48,211 bases of DNA, taken from the NCBI RefSeq assembly GCF_001043895.1, contig NZ_JTHF01000080.1, positions 1 through 48,211 of the forward strand, given 5' to 3'. The position numbers were made by a program, and so were the translations under genes. Below are positions 18,788 through 29,289 of this stretch, in pieces. This DNA is from Methylobacterium indicum. GTDB taxonomy: Bacteria; Pseudomonadota; Alphaproteobacteria; Rhizobiales; Beijerinckiaceae. Each line of letters opens with the position of its first letter. The stretch's first letter is position 1. The notes under the pieces were generated by a model. The model had not been told where the DNA came from and did no database searches. It saw only the letters and a program-made list of their open reading frames with translations.

Positions 18788-19102
18788 GCCCGGCCGGCAG
18801 ATCGGCCAGCGCGCGAAAGCGCGCCGGTAAAGAGTTATGGGCGCGGCTCATCACCGCGCAAGCAATCTCTCCGCTTGGTGTTGTATCGAACCAATCGCAG
18901 CCCACGATTCAGGTTCCCGAATTGACGAAGATTACCTAATTTTTCAAAGCCGAAACGTGGCAATGGCCAAGAATATCATTTGTTATGCGCTTCGATGACG
19001 GCGATTATTTTCTTTGATGCCCGCAGTGAAAGCTGATAGTGATCATTCCTGGTTCGTCGTCGGAGAGGTCGCCTCGGCTGTCGGGTCAGCGAGGAGAATG
19101 TC
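18788..19102. other. AT-richer divergent promoter region between two Crp-type operons
   Basis: A 315-base stretch separates the receiver/Crp operon (minus) from the second Crp gene (plus). It is much less GC-rich than its flanks. AGGAGA precedes the ATG at 19103. I looked for an FNR/Crp palindrome; TTGACGAAGATTAC near 18922 is only a weak resemblance. No gene is seen. Confidence 0.4.
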
Positions 19103-19816
19103 ATGCCGCGACCCCCGCACTCGACCGTCCGCAACCGCCTCCTGAGGGCGATGGCGCCCGAGGACTTCGCGCGGCTGCAGCCGCATCTCGACCCCCTGTC
19201 GCTCCAGTTGCGGGAGGTCGTGATCGCCCCGGACGCGCCGGTGGAGGAGCTGTTCTTCCTCGAGAGCGGCATGGTCTCGATCTCGACCGCGCATGACGAG
19301 CGCCGAGTCGAGGTCGGCCTGGTCGGAAGCGAGGGGCTGGTCGGCGCGGTGCCGGTCGCCCTCGACTGTCTCACCACGCCGCAAGTCTACTTCGTCCAGC
19401 TCTCGGGCGAGGGCTGGAGCATCGGCCGCGGCGCGCTCTGCGCGGCCCTCGACGAGAGCCCGGCCTTGCGCCGGCTGCTCCTGCGCTACGTCCACACCCT
19501 GATCGTCCAGATCACCCAGACCGCCTACGCCCACGCCTCCCTGAGCCTGGAGAGCCGCCTCGCGCGCTGGCTGCTGATGTGCCACGACCGGACGGAGGGC
19601 GACGAGCTCGTGCTCACGCACGAGTTCCTGTCGATGATGCTGGGGGTGCAGCGGGCGGGGGTGACGTTGGCGATCCAGAACCTGGAGGGAGCCGGCCGGA
19701 TCCGGGCCAAGCGGCGGCGGATCGAGGTGCTCGACCGCGCCAAGCTCCTGGCGCTGACGAACGGCAGCTACGGCACGCCCGAGGGCGAGTATGCCCGCCT
19801 CATCGAGGGCGCCTGA
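19103..19816 (+). CDS. Crp/Fnr-family transcriptional regulator (second)
   Basis: A 237-residue regulator with a truncated cyclic-nucleotide-binding-like domain (VVIAPDAPVEELFFLESGMVS, VEVGLVGSEGLVGAVPVAL) and a winged helix in which THEFLSMMLGVQRAGVTLAIQ is the predicted recognition helix. This is the Crp subgroup common in Methylobacterium and Bradyrhizobium, usually with unknown signals. No Cys cluster is present. The AGGAGA ribosome site fixes the start. It reads away from the receiver/Crp operon. Its stop overlaps the ATG of a DUF6894 gene by one base (TGATG), so the two are coupled. Confidence 0.9.
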   Translation: MPRPPHSTVRNRLLRAMAPEDFARLQPHLDPLSLQLREVVIAPDAPVEELFFLESGMVSISTAHDERRVEVGLVGSEGLVGAVPVALDCLTTPQVYFVQLSGEGWSIGRGALCAALDESPALRRLLLRYVHTLIVQITQTAYAHASLSLESRLARWLLMCHDRTEGDELVLTHEFLSMMLGVQRAGVTLAIQNLEGAGRIRAKRRRIEVLDRAKLLALTNGSYGTPEGEYARLIEGA

Positions 19817-20070
19817 TGCCGCGCTACTTCTTCCATCTCCGGCACGGACCCGGCCCCGACGGCCTGGCGCGCGATCCCGAGGGGGACGCCCTGCCGGACA
19901 CCGACGCGGCCCGCGCCCACGCCCTCGCCGTCGCCCGCGACCTGATCGCCCGGACGCAGCTGCACGCGATCCGGGACTGGTTCGCCTGCGCGTTCGAGGT
20001 CACGGACGAGAACGGTGCTCCGGTGATGACGGTGCCGTTCTCCGACACGGTCACGGAGGACGGGGCGTAG
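19816..20070 (+). CDS. DUF6894 family small protein
   Basis: An 84-residue protein with the family start MPRYFFHLRHG and the pattern LPDTDAARAHALAVARDLIA. The function is unknown. It overlaps the Crp gene stop by one base (TGATG), so it is translated with the regulator. Its last 20 bases overlap the 3' end of the convergent hypothetical gene. Small DUF6894 genes are abundant in Methylobacterium-type genomes, which supports the taxonomic guess. Confidence 0.85.
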   Translation: MPRYFFHLRHGPGPDGLARDPEGDALPDTDAARAHALAVARDLIARTQLHAIRDWFACAFEVTDENGAPVMTVPFSDTVTEDGA

Positions 20071-20311
20071 GCTCGGCGGCGAGGCGGTGGGCGATCCAGG
20101 TCTGGGCCGCGTCGAGGTCGGCGAAGGCCGCCGGCTGGTGCGACGCCAGGGCGCCGAATCCCGCCTCGAGGAACCAGGAGCCGGCTTCGTCTCCGTAGGA
20201 GTCGGAGAGGCAGACCAGCACGGCCGCGAGCGCGCCGTCCGCGAAGACGAGCAGGCCCTGCTCGTCCTCGCTGCCGGTCCTGACGCGCACGGGCTGGAGC
20301 GTGAGATCCAT
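20051..20311 (-). CDS. Hypothetical protein, 86 residues
   Basis: Not recognised. The product begins MDLTLQPVRVRTGSEDEQGL and reads as a small alpha/beta protein with conserved-looking stretches (LLVFADGALAAVLVCLSDSY, SWFLEAGFGAL). No signal peptide or membrane segment is seen. The ATG at 20311 is preferred over the frame extending to 20548 because the extension is Arg/Ser-rich shadow sequence. It overlaps the DUF6894 gene tail-to-tail by 20 bases. Confidence 0.6.
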   Translation of the reverse strand: MDLTLQPVRVRTGSEDEQGLLVFADGALAAVLVCLSDSYGDEAGSWFLEAGFGALASHQPAAFADLDAAQTWIAHRLAAEPTPRPP

Positions 20312-20727
20312 GGCGGGGCAACGAGACGCCGCTGCGTTGGTTCGGGTCGGTCCCGCAAAGTCTTCCCCGTCCCGCGATGTCTCGCGGCGGAGGGCCGGAA
20401 TGCGGGACGCCACGATCGCGCGCTCGGTCCCGCGCGACCGGCGCTGGACCGGACGTGCCTCGATGCAGGGGGATCTGGACGCAGGGGATCCGGGCGCGAG
20501 GGAGATTTTGCAGGGTCGATCGTCCGGGCCGCCTAAATCGCCGGACATTGATCCAAGTTGAGGACGGGGGCGGCCAGCCGGCCCATTCTCGTCCTCGCCA
20601 CGCCGGCCTTGTCCCGTCAGACCGACGGCACTCGGCTGGTGTCGCGACCCGCGGGCCGGGACACCTCTCCTCGGCGTTCAGCGCATCGCCCGGCCCGCCC
20701 TTTTTCTTCGACGCGCCCGCGCCGCAC
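20312..20727. other. Gene-free spacer before the transglutaminase cluster
   Basis: A 416-base stretch with no supported gene. Forward frames crossing it read as Arg-rich shadow peptides. It should hold the promoter of the minus-strand hypothetical gene (near 20311) and the end of the transglutaminase operon. I see no clear terminator with a T-tract. Confidence 0.4.
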
Positions 20728-21615
20728 TCACGCGGCCCGCTCCTCCTCTTCCGGCACCACGTCCACGGCGACGCGCAGGCTCTGCGCGCCCGATCCGGCG
20801 ATGATGCCGGCGACCGGTGCGACGTCGGCATAGTCGCGGCCGCGGGCGACGACGATGTGATCGTCCTGCACGCCGATCCCGTTGGTCGGATCGAGGCCGA
20901 CCCAGCCCTCCCCGCACCAGACCGCCACCCAGGCGTGGCTCGCATCCGCTCCTTCGAGCCGCGGCTGTCCCGGGGGCGGCAGGGTGCGCAGGTAGCCGCT
21001 GACATAGGCCGCCGGGAGGCCGAGGCCGCGGAGCGCCGCGATCATGATGTGGGAGAAATCCTGGCACACGCCGCGCCGGCCGGCGAAGGCCTGGGCGAGC
21101 GGCGTGCCGACCTCGGTCGCCTCGGCGTCGAAGGTGAAATCCTCCCGGATGCGGCGCATCAGGTCGAAGGCGCCCGCATAGGCGCCGCCGCCCGCGGGGA
21201 AGCTCGCCCGGGCGTAATCGGTGACCTCGGGCAGGAGCGGGACCCGCCGGCTCGGCGCCGCGAAATGCGCCGGCGCGTCGGGCCCGAGGCCCGGCCGGGT
21301 CAGCACCCGCTCGCGCACCTCCTCCCAGGCCGGGCCGGAATCGCGGTCCGGCAGCGGCGGCCGCTCGACCCGGACGCGGGACTGCGCGTCGATCCGGAAA
21401 TCCCGGTGCGGCGTCTCGACGGTGACCGACACCGTGCGGTTGCCGAAGAAGTCGCCGCGCTCGGTCGCGGCGCGGGGCGCGGGCTCGACCACGACCTCGT
21501 GCGAGAGCGGCACCTGCCCGTCCCCCGCCGCCGGCGCGAGGCGCAGGGTGCAGCGGGCATAGCCGACCGGGTTGCGGTAGGCGTAGGCCGTCAGGTGGCG
21601 CAGGCGGTAGAGCAT
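20728..21615 (-). CDS. Transglutaminase-like protein of the ATP-grasp/alpha-E cluster
   Basis: A 295-residue cytoplasmic transglutaminase-fold protein. The N-terminal bacterial transglutaminase-like beta domain is MLYRLRHLTAYAYRNPVGYA. The catalytic triad of the papain-like core is C184 in RRGVCQDFSHI, H227 in DASHAWVAVW and D242 in GLDPTNG. Family members are expected to cut or ligate isopeptide/peptide bonds. It is the last gene of a minus-strand operon with the ATP-grasp/alpha-E ligase (71-base gap) and the DUF2126 transglutaminase, a set known from the literature on predicted peptide-modifying amidoligase operons. The substrate is unknown. The ATG at 21615 begins the conserved domain. Confidence 0.9.
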   Translation of the reverse strand: MLYRLRHLTAYAYRNPVGYARCTLRLAPAAGDGQVPLSHEVVVEPAPRAATERGDFFGNRTVSVTVETPHRDFRIDAQSRVRVERPPLPDRDSGPAWEEVRERVLTRPGLGPDAPAHFAAPSRRVPLLPEVTDYARASFPAGGGAYAGAFDLMRRIREDFTFDAEATEVGTPLAQAFAGRRGVCQDFSHIMIAALRGLGLPAAYVSGYLRTLPPPGQPRLEGADASHAWVAVWCGEGWVGLDPTNGIGVQDDHIVVARGRDYADVAPVAGIIAGSGAQSLRVAVDVVPEEEERAA

Positions 21616-21686
21616 CGAGGGCGGTCGTCCAGAAACCGGGCGAGCAGGAGCCGGCGAGGAGGGCGCCGGGCGCGTCCGGCCGGCGC

Positions 21687-24323
21687 TCACGCCAGGGTGA
21701 CGAGGGTTTCGGGCCGCGCGGCGTCGGACCCGCCGGGGAAATAGCGCGCACCGACCGCCTCGGCGATCTCCCACAGGCGATTCTCCCAGACCGCCACGGT
21801 GTCGAGCGGCAGGGTCCCGGCCTCGGCGCCGGCGATCTCTCCCGCCAGGCTCGCGACGAGGCGCACCGGCGCCTCCGCCACCCCGTCCTGGCGCAGCGAC
21901 GGCAGGCCGGCCAGGCGCTCGGCCAGGCGCTCGACCTGGAAGGCGAGGGAGCGCGGGTTGTAGGGATCGAGCAGCACCATGTCGCGTACCGGCGCCAGCG
22001 CGACCCCGAGGATGTAGCGCGCTCCATAGGAGATGCGGGAATCGGCGAGTTCGAGCAGCACCCCGAGATCGTCGGTGCTGGCGCCGGCCGCGCCGAATTC
22101 GAGGGCGAAGCGGCAGGCATGGACCGCGCGCTCGACCCGCCGCCCCATGTCGACGAAGACGAAGCCGCCGGCCCGGTTCATGTTCTCCTGGGCGAGGCCG
22201 GCGAGGGCGGCGGTGAGCGAGAGCGCGCGCTCGGCCCGGTCGAGAAGCGCGGCCTCCGAATCGGTCCCCTCGGCCGGGGCCTCCAGGACCTCGCGCAGGG
22301 CCGAGAGCGCCCGCCAGGTCTCGCCCGACAGGCGCTCGCGCAGGGCGGCGGCGTTGCGCCGGGCCGACAGGGCGTGGGCGAGCGCCGACCCCCATTGGCT
22401 CCCGTCCGAGAGGGCGTGGTGGGCGAGCTGCGCCGCCGGTCCCCCGGTCGCCGGCACGGCGCCCCAGGCCTGCAGCAGGGCGCGCAGGCGGGCCGAGGTG
22501 GCGCGGTCCTCGGTCGCCATCGAGACGCTGCCGGCCCCGTCGAGGAGGCAGGCGGTGAGACGGATCACCGCCTCGGCCCGCTCCAGGTGGCGGCCGAGCC
22601 AGAACAGGTTGTCGGCAGCCCGGCTCGGCAGCAGGCCGGGCACCCGGCGCACCGCGATCCGGTCGCTCGGCGGCAGGAGGCTCGCCTGCGCGGCGGTGGA
22701 ATCGTCGGAGAGCACCCAGACGTCGGCGGCGCGCACGCCGGCCCCCATCGCCACCGGGCGCACGTCCGGCGTCTCGGAGATGCGGCAGAAGCCGCCGGGC
22801 ATCACCCGCCAGCCCTCGGGCGTCGCAGCGGCGAAGACCCGGAGCACGAAGGGGCGCGGCACCAGCCGGGTGCCGTCCCAGACCGGAGCGGTGGAGAGGC
22901 GCACCGGCTCGTGGGCGACGAGGTCGCCGGGGCGGTCGCGCAGCACCCCGCGCAGGCGCTCGGTCTCGGCCGCGTCGCGACCCTCGCCGAAGGCGCGGCT
23001 GGTGAAGGCCCCCTGCGCGGGCGCCGCGGCCGGGCGGAAGGCCAGGGTGTCGAAGCGGTCGAGCACCGCATCGCGCTGGTCGGGGTCGCCGCACCACCAG
23101 GTCGGCAGCCCGGGCAGGCGCAGGGGCTCCCCGAGCAGCCGCTCGCAGAGTGCCGGCAGCGAGGCGGCGAGCCAGGCGCTCTCGACGAGGCCGGTGCCCG
23201 GCATGTTGCCCATCGTCACCGCGCCGGCCCGGAGGGCCTCGACGAGGCCCGGGGCCCCGAGGCGCGAGGCGGGGTTGAGCTCCAGGGGATCGACGAAGTC
23301 GCCGTCGATGCGCCGCCAGAGCACGTCGACCCGCTTGAGGCCGGCGACCGTGCGGATGAAGACCTGGCCATCGCGGACCAGGAGGTCGTCGCCCTCGACG
23401 AGGGCGAAGCCGAGATAGCGGGCGAGCACCGCCTGCTCGACATAGGTGTCGCTGTAGGGCCCCGAGGTCATCAGCCCGATGCGCGGCTCCTCGCGGGAGG
23501 CCGTGGCGGCCAGGCCGTCGCGGAACGCCTGGAAGAACGAGGCGACGCGCTCGACGTCGAGCGCCCCGTACACCTCCGGCAGGGCCCGGGCCATGACGAG
23601 CCGGTTCTCGAGGGCGTGGCCGGCGCCGGACGGGGCCTGGGTCCGGTCGGACAGCACCCGCCAGGCGCCGTCCGGCCCGCGGGCGAGATCGGCGGCGTAG
23701 AAGTGCATGTGGCGGCCGCCCGGGGGGGCCACCCCGACGAGGGGGCGCAGGAATTCCGGATCGCCCGCGACGGCCGCCGCCGGCAGGAGGCCGGCCCGGG
23801 CAAGCGTTCCCTCGCCGTAGAGGTCGGCGAGCACCGCCTCGAGCAGCTCGGCGCGCTGCGCCACCCCGGCGGCGATCGCCTGCCACTCCGCCCCCTCGAT
23901 GAGGAGCGGCAGGGCGCCGATCGGCCAGTCGCGCTCGGTCGCCTCGCCGTAGGCCCGGTAGGCGATGCCGGTGTCGTGGATGTGCCGCCCGGCCGCCGCC
24001 AGCCGGGCGGCGATCTCGTGATCCGGCAGTTCGGCCAGCCGGCCGAGGAACAGGGCCCAGGCCGGACGCAGCGCACCGTCCGCGGCCACCAGCTCGTCGG
24101 GCAGGCCCGGCAGGGCGGCGTACCCGGCGGTCCAGCGCGCCAGGCGCTCCTCCGGTCCGTCCTCCCGGGCGGTCTCGACCCGGCTCGGGGCCTCCCGGCC
24201 GCCCGGGTCCCCGGCCGGCGCGCCCCGGGGCCCGGGATCCGTGGCGACGAGGCCCTCGCGGGCCGGATCTTCGCCGGCGAGGTCCTCGTCGGCGAGACCG
24301 TGAGCCGGCCCTCCCCCGCTCAT
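21687..24323 (-). CDS. Circularly permuted ATP-grasp fused to alpha-E domain
   Basis: An 878-residue fusion. Residues of about 70-540 are a circularly permuted ATP-grasp ligase (DUF404/407 type; [51 protein letters not shown]). From about 560 the alpha-E (DUF403) helical domain follows ([58 protein letters not shown]). In many genomes these are two genes. The ATP-grasp half is expected to make an amide bond through an acyl-phosphate; alpha-E is a partner domain of unknown role. The first ~50 residues are Gly/Glu-rich and probably disordered. The ATG at 24323 overlaps the stop of the upstream DUF2126 transglutaminase (ATGA), so the two are coupled. Confidence 0.9.
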   Translation of the reverse strand: MSGGGPAHGLADEDLAGEDPAREGLVATDPGPRGAPAGDPGGREAPSRVETAREDGPEERLARWTAGYAALPGLPDELVAADGALRPAWALFLGRLAELPDHEIAARLAAAGRHIHDTGIAYRAYGEATERDWPIGALPLLIEGAEWQAIAAGVAQRAELLEAVLADLYGEGTLARAGLLPAAAVAGDPEFLRPLVGVAPPGGRHMHFYAADLARGPDGAWRVLSDRTQAPSGAGHALENRLVMARALPEVYGALDVERVASFFQAFRDGLAATASREEPRIGLMTSGPYSDTYVEQAVLARYLGFALVEGDDLLVRDGQVFIRTVAGLKRVDVLWRRIDGDFVDPLELNPASRLGAPGLVEALRAGAVTMGNMPGTGLVESAWLAASLPALCERLLGEPLRLPGLPTWWCGDPDQRDAVLDRFDTLAFRPAAAPAQGAFTSRAFGEGRDAAETERLRGVLRDRPGDLVAHEPVRLSTAPVWDGTRLVPRPFVLRVFAAATPEGWRVMPGGFCRISETPDVRPVAMGAGVRAADVWVLSDDSTAAQASLLPPSDRIAVRRVPGLLPSRAADNLFWLGRHLERAEAVIRLTACLLDGAGSVSMATEDRATSARLRALLQAWGAVPATGGPAAQLAHHALSDGSQWGSALAHALSARRNAAALRERLSGETWRALSALREVLEAPAEGTDSEAALLDRAERALSLTAALAGLAQENMNRAGGFVFVDMGRRVERAVHACRFALEFGAAGASTDDLGVLLELADSRISYGARYILGVALAPVRDMVLLDPYNPRSLAFQVERLAERLAGLPSLRQDGVAEAPVRLVASLAGEIAGAEAGTLPLDTVAVWENRLWEIAEAVGARYFPGGSDAARPETLVTLA

Positions 24324-27300
24324 CGCGACGCGGGCGTGCGCAGGTCGAGGGTGAACGGGAATTCGCGCCGGGGCTCCTCCGGCGGCGGGCTGACCCGGCC
24401 CGGGGTGTGGCCGTTCTCCTGGAAGCGGGCGAGGCGGCGCCCCTCGGCCTCGTAGGTGTTGATCGGGAAGGTCTCGTAGTTGCGCCCGCCCGGATGGGCG
24501 ACGTGGTAGACGCAGCCGCCGAGCGAGCGCCCGCTCCAGGTATCGAGCACGTCGAAGGTGAGCGGCGCGTGGACCGGCAGGGTCGGGTGCAGGGCCGAGG
24601 CCGGCTGCCAGGCCTTGAAGCGCAGGCCCGCCACCGCCTCGCCGGAGCGGCCGGTATCGGTCATCGGCAGGCGCCGTCCGTTGCAGGTGACGACGTGCCG
24701 GCTCGGCACGAATCCCGAGACCTTGACCTGCAGCCGCTCGACCGACGAATCGACGTAGCGCACGGTGCCGCCGATCGCGCCCTCCTCGCCCAGCACGTGC
24801 CAGGGCTCCAGCGCCTGGCGCAGCTCGAGCTTGACCCCGCCGCGCTCGACCTCGCCGTAGCGCGGGAAGCGGAACTCTCCTTGAGCCTCGTACCAGGCCG
24901 GGTCGAAGGCGTAGCCCGCGCGGCCGAGATCGGCGAGGACCGAGGAAAAATCCTCCCAGAGGAAATGGGGCAGCATGAAGCGGTCGTGCAAAGCCGTGCC
25001 CCAGCGCACGAACCCGCCCTCCTGCGGCTCGCGCCACAGCCAGGCGACGAGGGCGCGCAGCAGCACCTGCTGGGCGAGGCTCATCCGCGCCTCGGGCGGC
25101 ATCTCGAACGAGCGGAACTCCAGGAGGCCGAGGCGCCCGGTCGGGCCGTCCGGGGAGTAGAGCTTGTCGATGCAGATCTCGGACCGGTGGGTGTTGCCGG
25201 TCACGTCGGTGAGGATGTTGCGAAAGAGCCGGTCGACGAGCCAGAGCGGCACCTCGGGCCCGCCCGGGGGCGGCACCTGGGCGAGCGCGATCTCGAGCTC
25301 GTAGAGACCGTCGTGGCGCGCCTCGTCCATCCGCGGCGCCTGGCTGGTCGGGCCGACATAGAGGCCGGAGAACAGGTAGGACAGGGACGGGTGGCGCTGC
25401 CAGTAGAGCACCAGGCTCTTCAGGAGATCGGGCCGGCGCAGGAACGGCGAATCCGCCGGGGTCGAGCCGCCGAGCACGACGTGGTTGCCGCCCCCCGTCC
25501 CGGTATGGCGCCCGTCGGTCATGAACTTCTGCGCGCCGAGCCGGGTCTGGCGGGCGTCCTGGTAGAGGCCGGTGGTGATCTCCACCGCCTCGCGCCAGGT
25601 CGCGGCCGGCTGCACGTTGACCTCGATCACGCCGGGATCGGGCGTGACCTTGACCACCGACAGGCGCGGATCGAAGGGCGGCTCGTAGCCCTCGATGTGG
25701 AGCGGCTGACCGATCTCGGCCGCCGCCGCCTCCAGGATCGCGAGCAGGCTCAAATACTCGTCCACCCGCTCGATCGGCGGCATGAACACGCACAGGATCC
25801 CGTCCCGCGGCTCGACGGCGAGCGCGGTGCGCACCGCGACGCCGACCGGGGCGGGCTTGGGCGGCGGCGCGGCGGGGCCGGGCACCAAGGGCCCGCGCTG
25901 CTCCAGGGGATCCTGGGGCACGTAATAGGGATAGGCGCCCGGCGGCACGTAGGGCAGCGAGGCGAGCGGCAACCGGAAGCCCGCCGGGGAATCGCCCGGC
26001 ACCAGGTAGAGGGCGCCGCGCTTGAGCTGCCAGACCTCCGAGACCCAGTGCCGCTCGGGCCCGACCGCGATGTTGGCGAGCGGCAGCACGTAGCCGACGG
26101 CGTTCTCGACCCCGCGGGTGAAGACCCGGGCCATCCTGGCCTGGGATTCCGCGTCGCCGACCTTGGAATCGAGGGGCGTGACGTTGACCGGCAGCTCGGC
26201 CGCCTTGCGCTCCCAGTGCTCGGGATCCTCGAACAGCGGCTGGACGTAGGCGTCGAGCCTGAGACGGCGGGCGAGGCTCCGAATCAGGGCCTCGGCCTCC
26301 GCGATGCCGGCGGTCCGCGGGCCGGTCTCGGAAACGATCAGGGCGGGGTCGCGCCAGATCGGCGTGCCGTCCTTGCGCCAGTAGAGCGCGAAGGCCCAGC
26401 GCGGCAGGCTCTCGCCCGGATACCACTTGCCCTGGCCGTAATGCAGGAAGCCGCCGGGGCCGAACCGGTCGCGCAGGCGCCGGATCAGCTGGTCGGCGAG
26501 CCCGCGCTTCGTCGGCCCGACGGCGGCGGCGTTCCATTCCGGCGACTCGAAATCGTCGACCGACACGAAGGTCGGCTCGCCGCCCATGGTCAGGCGCACG
26601 TCCTGCGCGGCGAGGTCGCGGTCGATCCGCTCGCCGAGCGCGTCGAGGGCGGCCCAGGCCTCGTCGGAGAAGGGCTTCGTCACCCGCGGCGCCTCGGCGA
26701 CCCGGGTCACCGTCATGGCGAAGTCGAACTCGACCTCGGCCGGCTCGGCGAGGCCGGCGATGGGCGCCGCCGAGCGGTAATGCGGGGTCGCCGCCAGAGG
26801 GACGTGGCCCTCGCCGCAGAGGAGACCCGAGGTGGCGTCGAGCCCGATCCAGCCGGCGCCCGGGACGTAGGCCTCGGCCCAGGCGTGGAGGTCGGTGAAG
26901 TCGGTCGAGGTGCCGGCCGGTCCGTCGACCGCCGTGGTGTCGGGCACGAGCTGGAGCAGGTAGCCGGAGACGAAGCGGGCAGCCATCCCGAGGCGGCGCA
27001 GGAGCTGCACCATCAGCCAGGCCGAGTCGCGGCACGAGCCGCTGCCCTTCCCGAGCGTCTCGGCCGGGGTCTGCACCCCGGGCTCCATCCGCACGACGTA
27101 GGACACCGTGTCCCGCACCAGCGCGTTCAGCGCCACCAGGAACTGCACGGTGTTGGGCTCGGCCGGCAGCCGCGCCATCAGGGCGTCGATCTCGGGGCCC
27201 CCCTCCTCGACCGCGAGGTAGGGGCCGAGCTCGGCCTTCAGTTCGTCCGGATAGGCGAAGGGCCGGGTCTGGGCGTAGTCCTCGACGAAGAAGTCGAACG

Positions 27301-27568
27301 GGTTGATCACCGACATGTCGGCGACGAGGTCGACCTCGACGCGGAACTGCGTCGTCTTCTCGGGGAAGACCAGCCGGGCGAGCCAGTTGCCGTTGGGATC
27401 CTGCTGCCAGTTCACGAAGTGGTTGGCCGGCGTGACCTTGAGGGCGTAGCTCTCGATCCGGGTCCGCGTATGCGGCGCCGGGCGCAGGCGGACCACCTGC
27501 GGACCGAGGGCGATCGGCCGGTCGTAGGTGTAGGACGTGACGTGATGCAGGGCGGCCTTGATCGACAC
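24320..27568 (-). CDS. Transglutaminase-DUF2126 large protein
   Basis: A 1082-residue protein. Residues 1-300 are a bacterial transglutaminase module: [21 protein letters not shown]179 in [14 protein letters not shown]228 in [10 protein letters not shown]244 in GLDATSG. The remaining ~750 residues are DUF2126 ([76 protein letters not shown]), a glutamine-synthetase-like fold in published analyses. It heads the operon with the ATP-grasp/alpha-E and small transglutaminase genes. No ATG fits; the GTG at 27568 has GGAG 8 bases upstream and starts exactly at the family N-terminus. A joint role in making or trimming a peptide tag is inferred from family and gene order only. Confidence 0.92.
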   Translation of the reverse strand: MSIKAALHHVTSYTYDRPIALGPQVVRLRPAPHTRTRIESYALKVTPANHFVNWQQDPNGNWLARLVFPEKTTQFRVEVDLVADMSVINPFDFFVEDYAQTRPFAYPDELKAELGPYLAVEEGGPEIDALMARLPAEPNTVQFLVALNALVRDTVSYVVRMEPGVQTPAETLGKGSGSCRDSAWLMVQLLRRLGMAARFVSGYLLQLVPDTTAVDGPAGTSTDFTDLHAWAEAYVPGAGWIGLDATSGLLCGEGHVPLAATPHYRSAAPIAGLAEPAEVEFDFAMTVTRVAEAPRVTKPFSDEAWAALDALGERIDRDLAAQDVRLTMGGEPTFVSVDDFESPEWNAAAVGPTKRGLADQLIRRLRDRFGPGGFLHYGQGKWYPGESLPRWAFALYWRKDGTPIWRDPALIVSETGPRTAGIAEAEALIRSLARRLRLDAYVQPLFEDPEHWERKAAELPVNVTPLDSKVGDAESQARMARVFTRGVENAVGYVLPLANIAVGPERHWVSEVWQLKRGALYLVPGDSPAGFRLPLASLPYVPPGAYPYYVPQDPLEQRGPLVPGPAAPPPKPAPVGVAVRTALAVEPRDGILCVFMPPIERVDEYLSLLAILEAAAAEIGQPLHIEGYEPPFDPRLSVVKVTPDPGVIEVNVQPAATWREAVEITTGLYQDARQTRLGAQKFMTDGRHTGTGGGNHVVLGGSTPADSPFLRRPDLLKSLVLYWQRHPSLSYLFSGLYVGPTSQAPRMDEARHDGLYELEIALAQVPPPGGPEVPLWLVDRLFRNILTDVTGNTHRSEICIDKLYSPDGPTGRLGLLEFRSFEMPPEARMSLAQQVLLRALVAWLWREPQEGGFVRWGTALHDRFMLPHFLWEDFSSVLADLGRAGYAFDPAWYEAQGEFRFPRYGEVERGGVKLELRQALEPWHVLGEEGAIGGTVRYVDSSVERLQVKVSGFVPSRHVVTCNGRRLPMTDTGRSGEAVAGLRFKAWQPASALHPTLPVHAPLTFDVLDTWSGRSLGGCVYHVAHPGGRNYETFPINTYEAEGRRLARFQENGHTPGRVSPPPEEPRREFPFTLDLRTPASR

Positions 27569-27843
27569 GACGACTCCGAACCTTGATGCTGGAAGAAGGG
27601 GCGCCCGCCGGCCTGTCCGCGCGTTCGGGGGTGTTTTACACCGTGGCCGGGCCCGCGTCAGCCGCCGCGTCGCGGGCGTCAACCGGTGTCGCGTCTCTCT
27701 ACGTCATCGCGGGGCCTCGTCCGGGCGGCTGGGCGAAATTGAGGCAAGTCCCGTGCCGCCGGCGGCGGAACTTCCGGCCGGTATCCGTCCTTGGTGAGCC
27801 ATGGCCCCGCCCGGCATCCGGCCGGGGCCCGCCGGACGCCGCG

Positions 27844-29004
27844 ATGAAGATCTTCCAGTGCCAGGCCTGCGCCCAGCCGGCCCATTTCGAGGCCGATGCC
27901 TGCGAGAGCTGCGAGTGCCGCCTCGGCTACGACCCGGACCTCGCCGACCTGACCGCCATGGTCCCGGCCGGCTCGCGCTGGCGCGGGCTGGCCGATGCGC
28001 GCCGCCGCTACCGCCCTTGCGCCAACCGCGAATCGGGAGGCTGCAACTGGCTCGTTCCCGCGGGCTCGGCGGACACCTTCTGCGTCGCCTGCCGGCACAA
28101 CCGGGTGGTGCCCGACCTCTCGATCCCCTGGAACCAGACCCGCTGGCGCGAGGTCGAGGCGGCCAAGCGCCGGCTGTTCTACGCCATGCTGCGGCTGCGC
28201 CTGCCGCTCGCCTCCCGCCGCGAAGACCCGGCGGGCCTCGCCTTCGACTTCCTGGTCGACCCCGCGGAATCCTACCTGATCGGCCCGCCGGTGCTCACCG
28301 GGCACGACAACGGCCTCATCACCCTCAACATCGCGGAGGCCGACGACGTCGAGCGCGAGCGCCGGCGCACGCAGTTCGGCGAGCATTACCGCACATTGCT
28401 CGGGCACTTCCGCCACGAGATCGGGCACTATTTCTGGAACGTGCTGGTGCGGGCCGATCCCTGCCTCGACGCGTTCCGGGCGGTGTTCGGCGACGAGCGG
28501 ACCGATTACGGCGCGGCGCTCCAGCGCCACTACGCCCACGGCCCGGCGGAGGGCTGGCAGGAGACCTTCGTCTCGGCCTACGCCACCTCCCACCCCTGGG
28601 AGGACTTCGCCGAGACCTGGGCGCATTACATGCACATCGTCGATACGCTGGAAACCGCCAGCCAGTTCGGCGTCAGGGTGCAGCCCAAGCTCCAGGCCGG
28701 GCCGGCGCTGCACGCGCCGATCACGCTCGCCGCCAAGGTCGATTTCGACCCCTATCGCAGCCCGGATTTCGGCCGCCTCATCGAGTCCTGGCTGCCGCTC
28801 ACCTTCGCGATGAACTCGCTCAACCGCAGCATGGGCCAGCCCGACCTCTATCCGTTCCGGATGACCCCGGCGACCATCGGCAAGCTCTCCTTCGTCCACG
28901 ACCGCATCTACGCCCGCACCGACGCCCCGGAAGCCGAGGCCGGCACGCTGCGGGCGGTGATCGCCGGCCTGCGCCACCCGGTGGCGGCGCCGCGCTCGGC
29001 CTGA
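27844..29004 (+). CDS. Zinc-ribbon zinc metallopeptidase
   Basis: A 386-residue predicted cytoplasmic peptidase. The N-terminus has a zinc-ribbon quartet (C6, C9, C20, C23; CQAC and CESC), with more Cys at 59, 67, 80 and 83. The catalytic HExxH is HEIGH at 191-195 followed by YFWNVL, and WEDFAETWAHYMHI supplies a likely third ligand. No signal peptide is seen. This matches the 'putative zinc-binding metallopeptidase' family (zinc_ribbon_10 plus Peptidase_Mx). It reads divergently from the transglutaminase/ATP-grasp operon with 275 bases between starts, so a shared function (removing or maturing the product) is plausible but not shown. The ATG at 27844 directly starts the ribbon. Confidence 0.85.
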   Translation: MKIFQCQACAQPAHFEADACESCECRLGYDPDLADLTAMVPAGSRWRGLADARRRYRPCANRESGGCNWLVPAGSADTFCVACRHNRVVPDLSIPWNQTRWREVEAAKRRLFYAMLRLRLPLASRREDPAGLAFDFLVDPAESYLIGPPVLTGHDNGLITLNIAEADDVERERRRTQFGEHYRTLLGHFRHEIGHYFWNVLVRADPCLDAFRAVFGDERTDYGAALQRHYAHGPAEGWQETFVSAYATSHPWEDFAETWAHYMHIVDTLETASQFGVRVQPKLQAGPALHAPITLAAKVDFDPYRSPDFGRLIESWLPLTFAMNSLNRSMGQPDLYPFRMTPATIGKLSFVHDRIYARTDAPEAEAGTLRAVIAGLRHPVAAPRSA

Positions 29005-29289
29005 GCGGAACTGCCGCGTGCAACGCGGCTCGACCTTTGGACCGTGCACCGTCGCGTCGCCGGAGCGGTCGCCGCTTGGGTGACGAGACGCCCCGCGGGC
29101 AAGGTCGACAACCACGTCCCGTTCGACGGCCACCTCTCGGCCGAAGAGGGGACCGGCTTGACCCAGAAGCCCTGGCTCGGTCATGTCCCGCTCGGACGCG
29201 GAGATCGCCTCGATGCGGCGATTCAAGGCGTTGCCGGACCGGGCCGGATTGCTCGAATCCGGCAAGGTCGTCCGAGGGGAGAACCATCC

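Noticed and set aside
18920..18936. FNR/Crp box upstream of the Crp genes
   Set aside because: TTGACGAAGATTAC matches TTGAT-N4-ATCAA poorly; not enough to call a site.
21687..27035. Very long minus-strand open frame running through two genes
   Set aside because: Only 21687-24323 in this frame carries ATP-grasp/alpha-E motifs; the upper half is an Arg/Gly/Pro-rich shadow of the DUF2126 transglutaminase gene in another frame.
24407..27586. 1059-codon plus-strand ORF
   Set aside because: Antisense shadow of the transglutaminase-DUF2126 gene; low-complexity composition with no domain.
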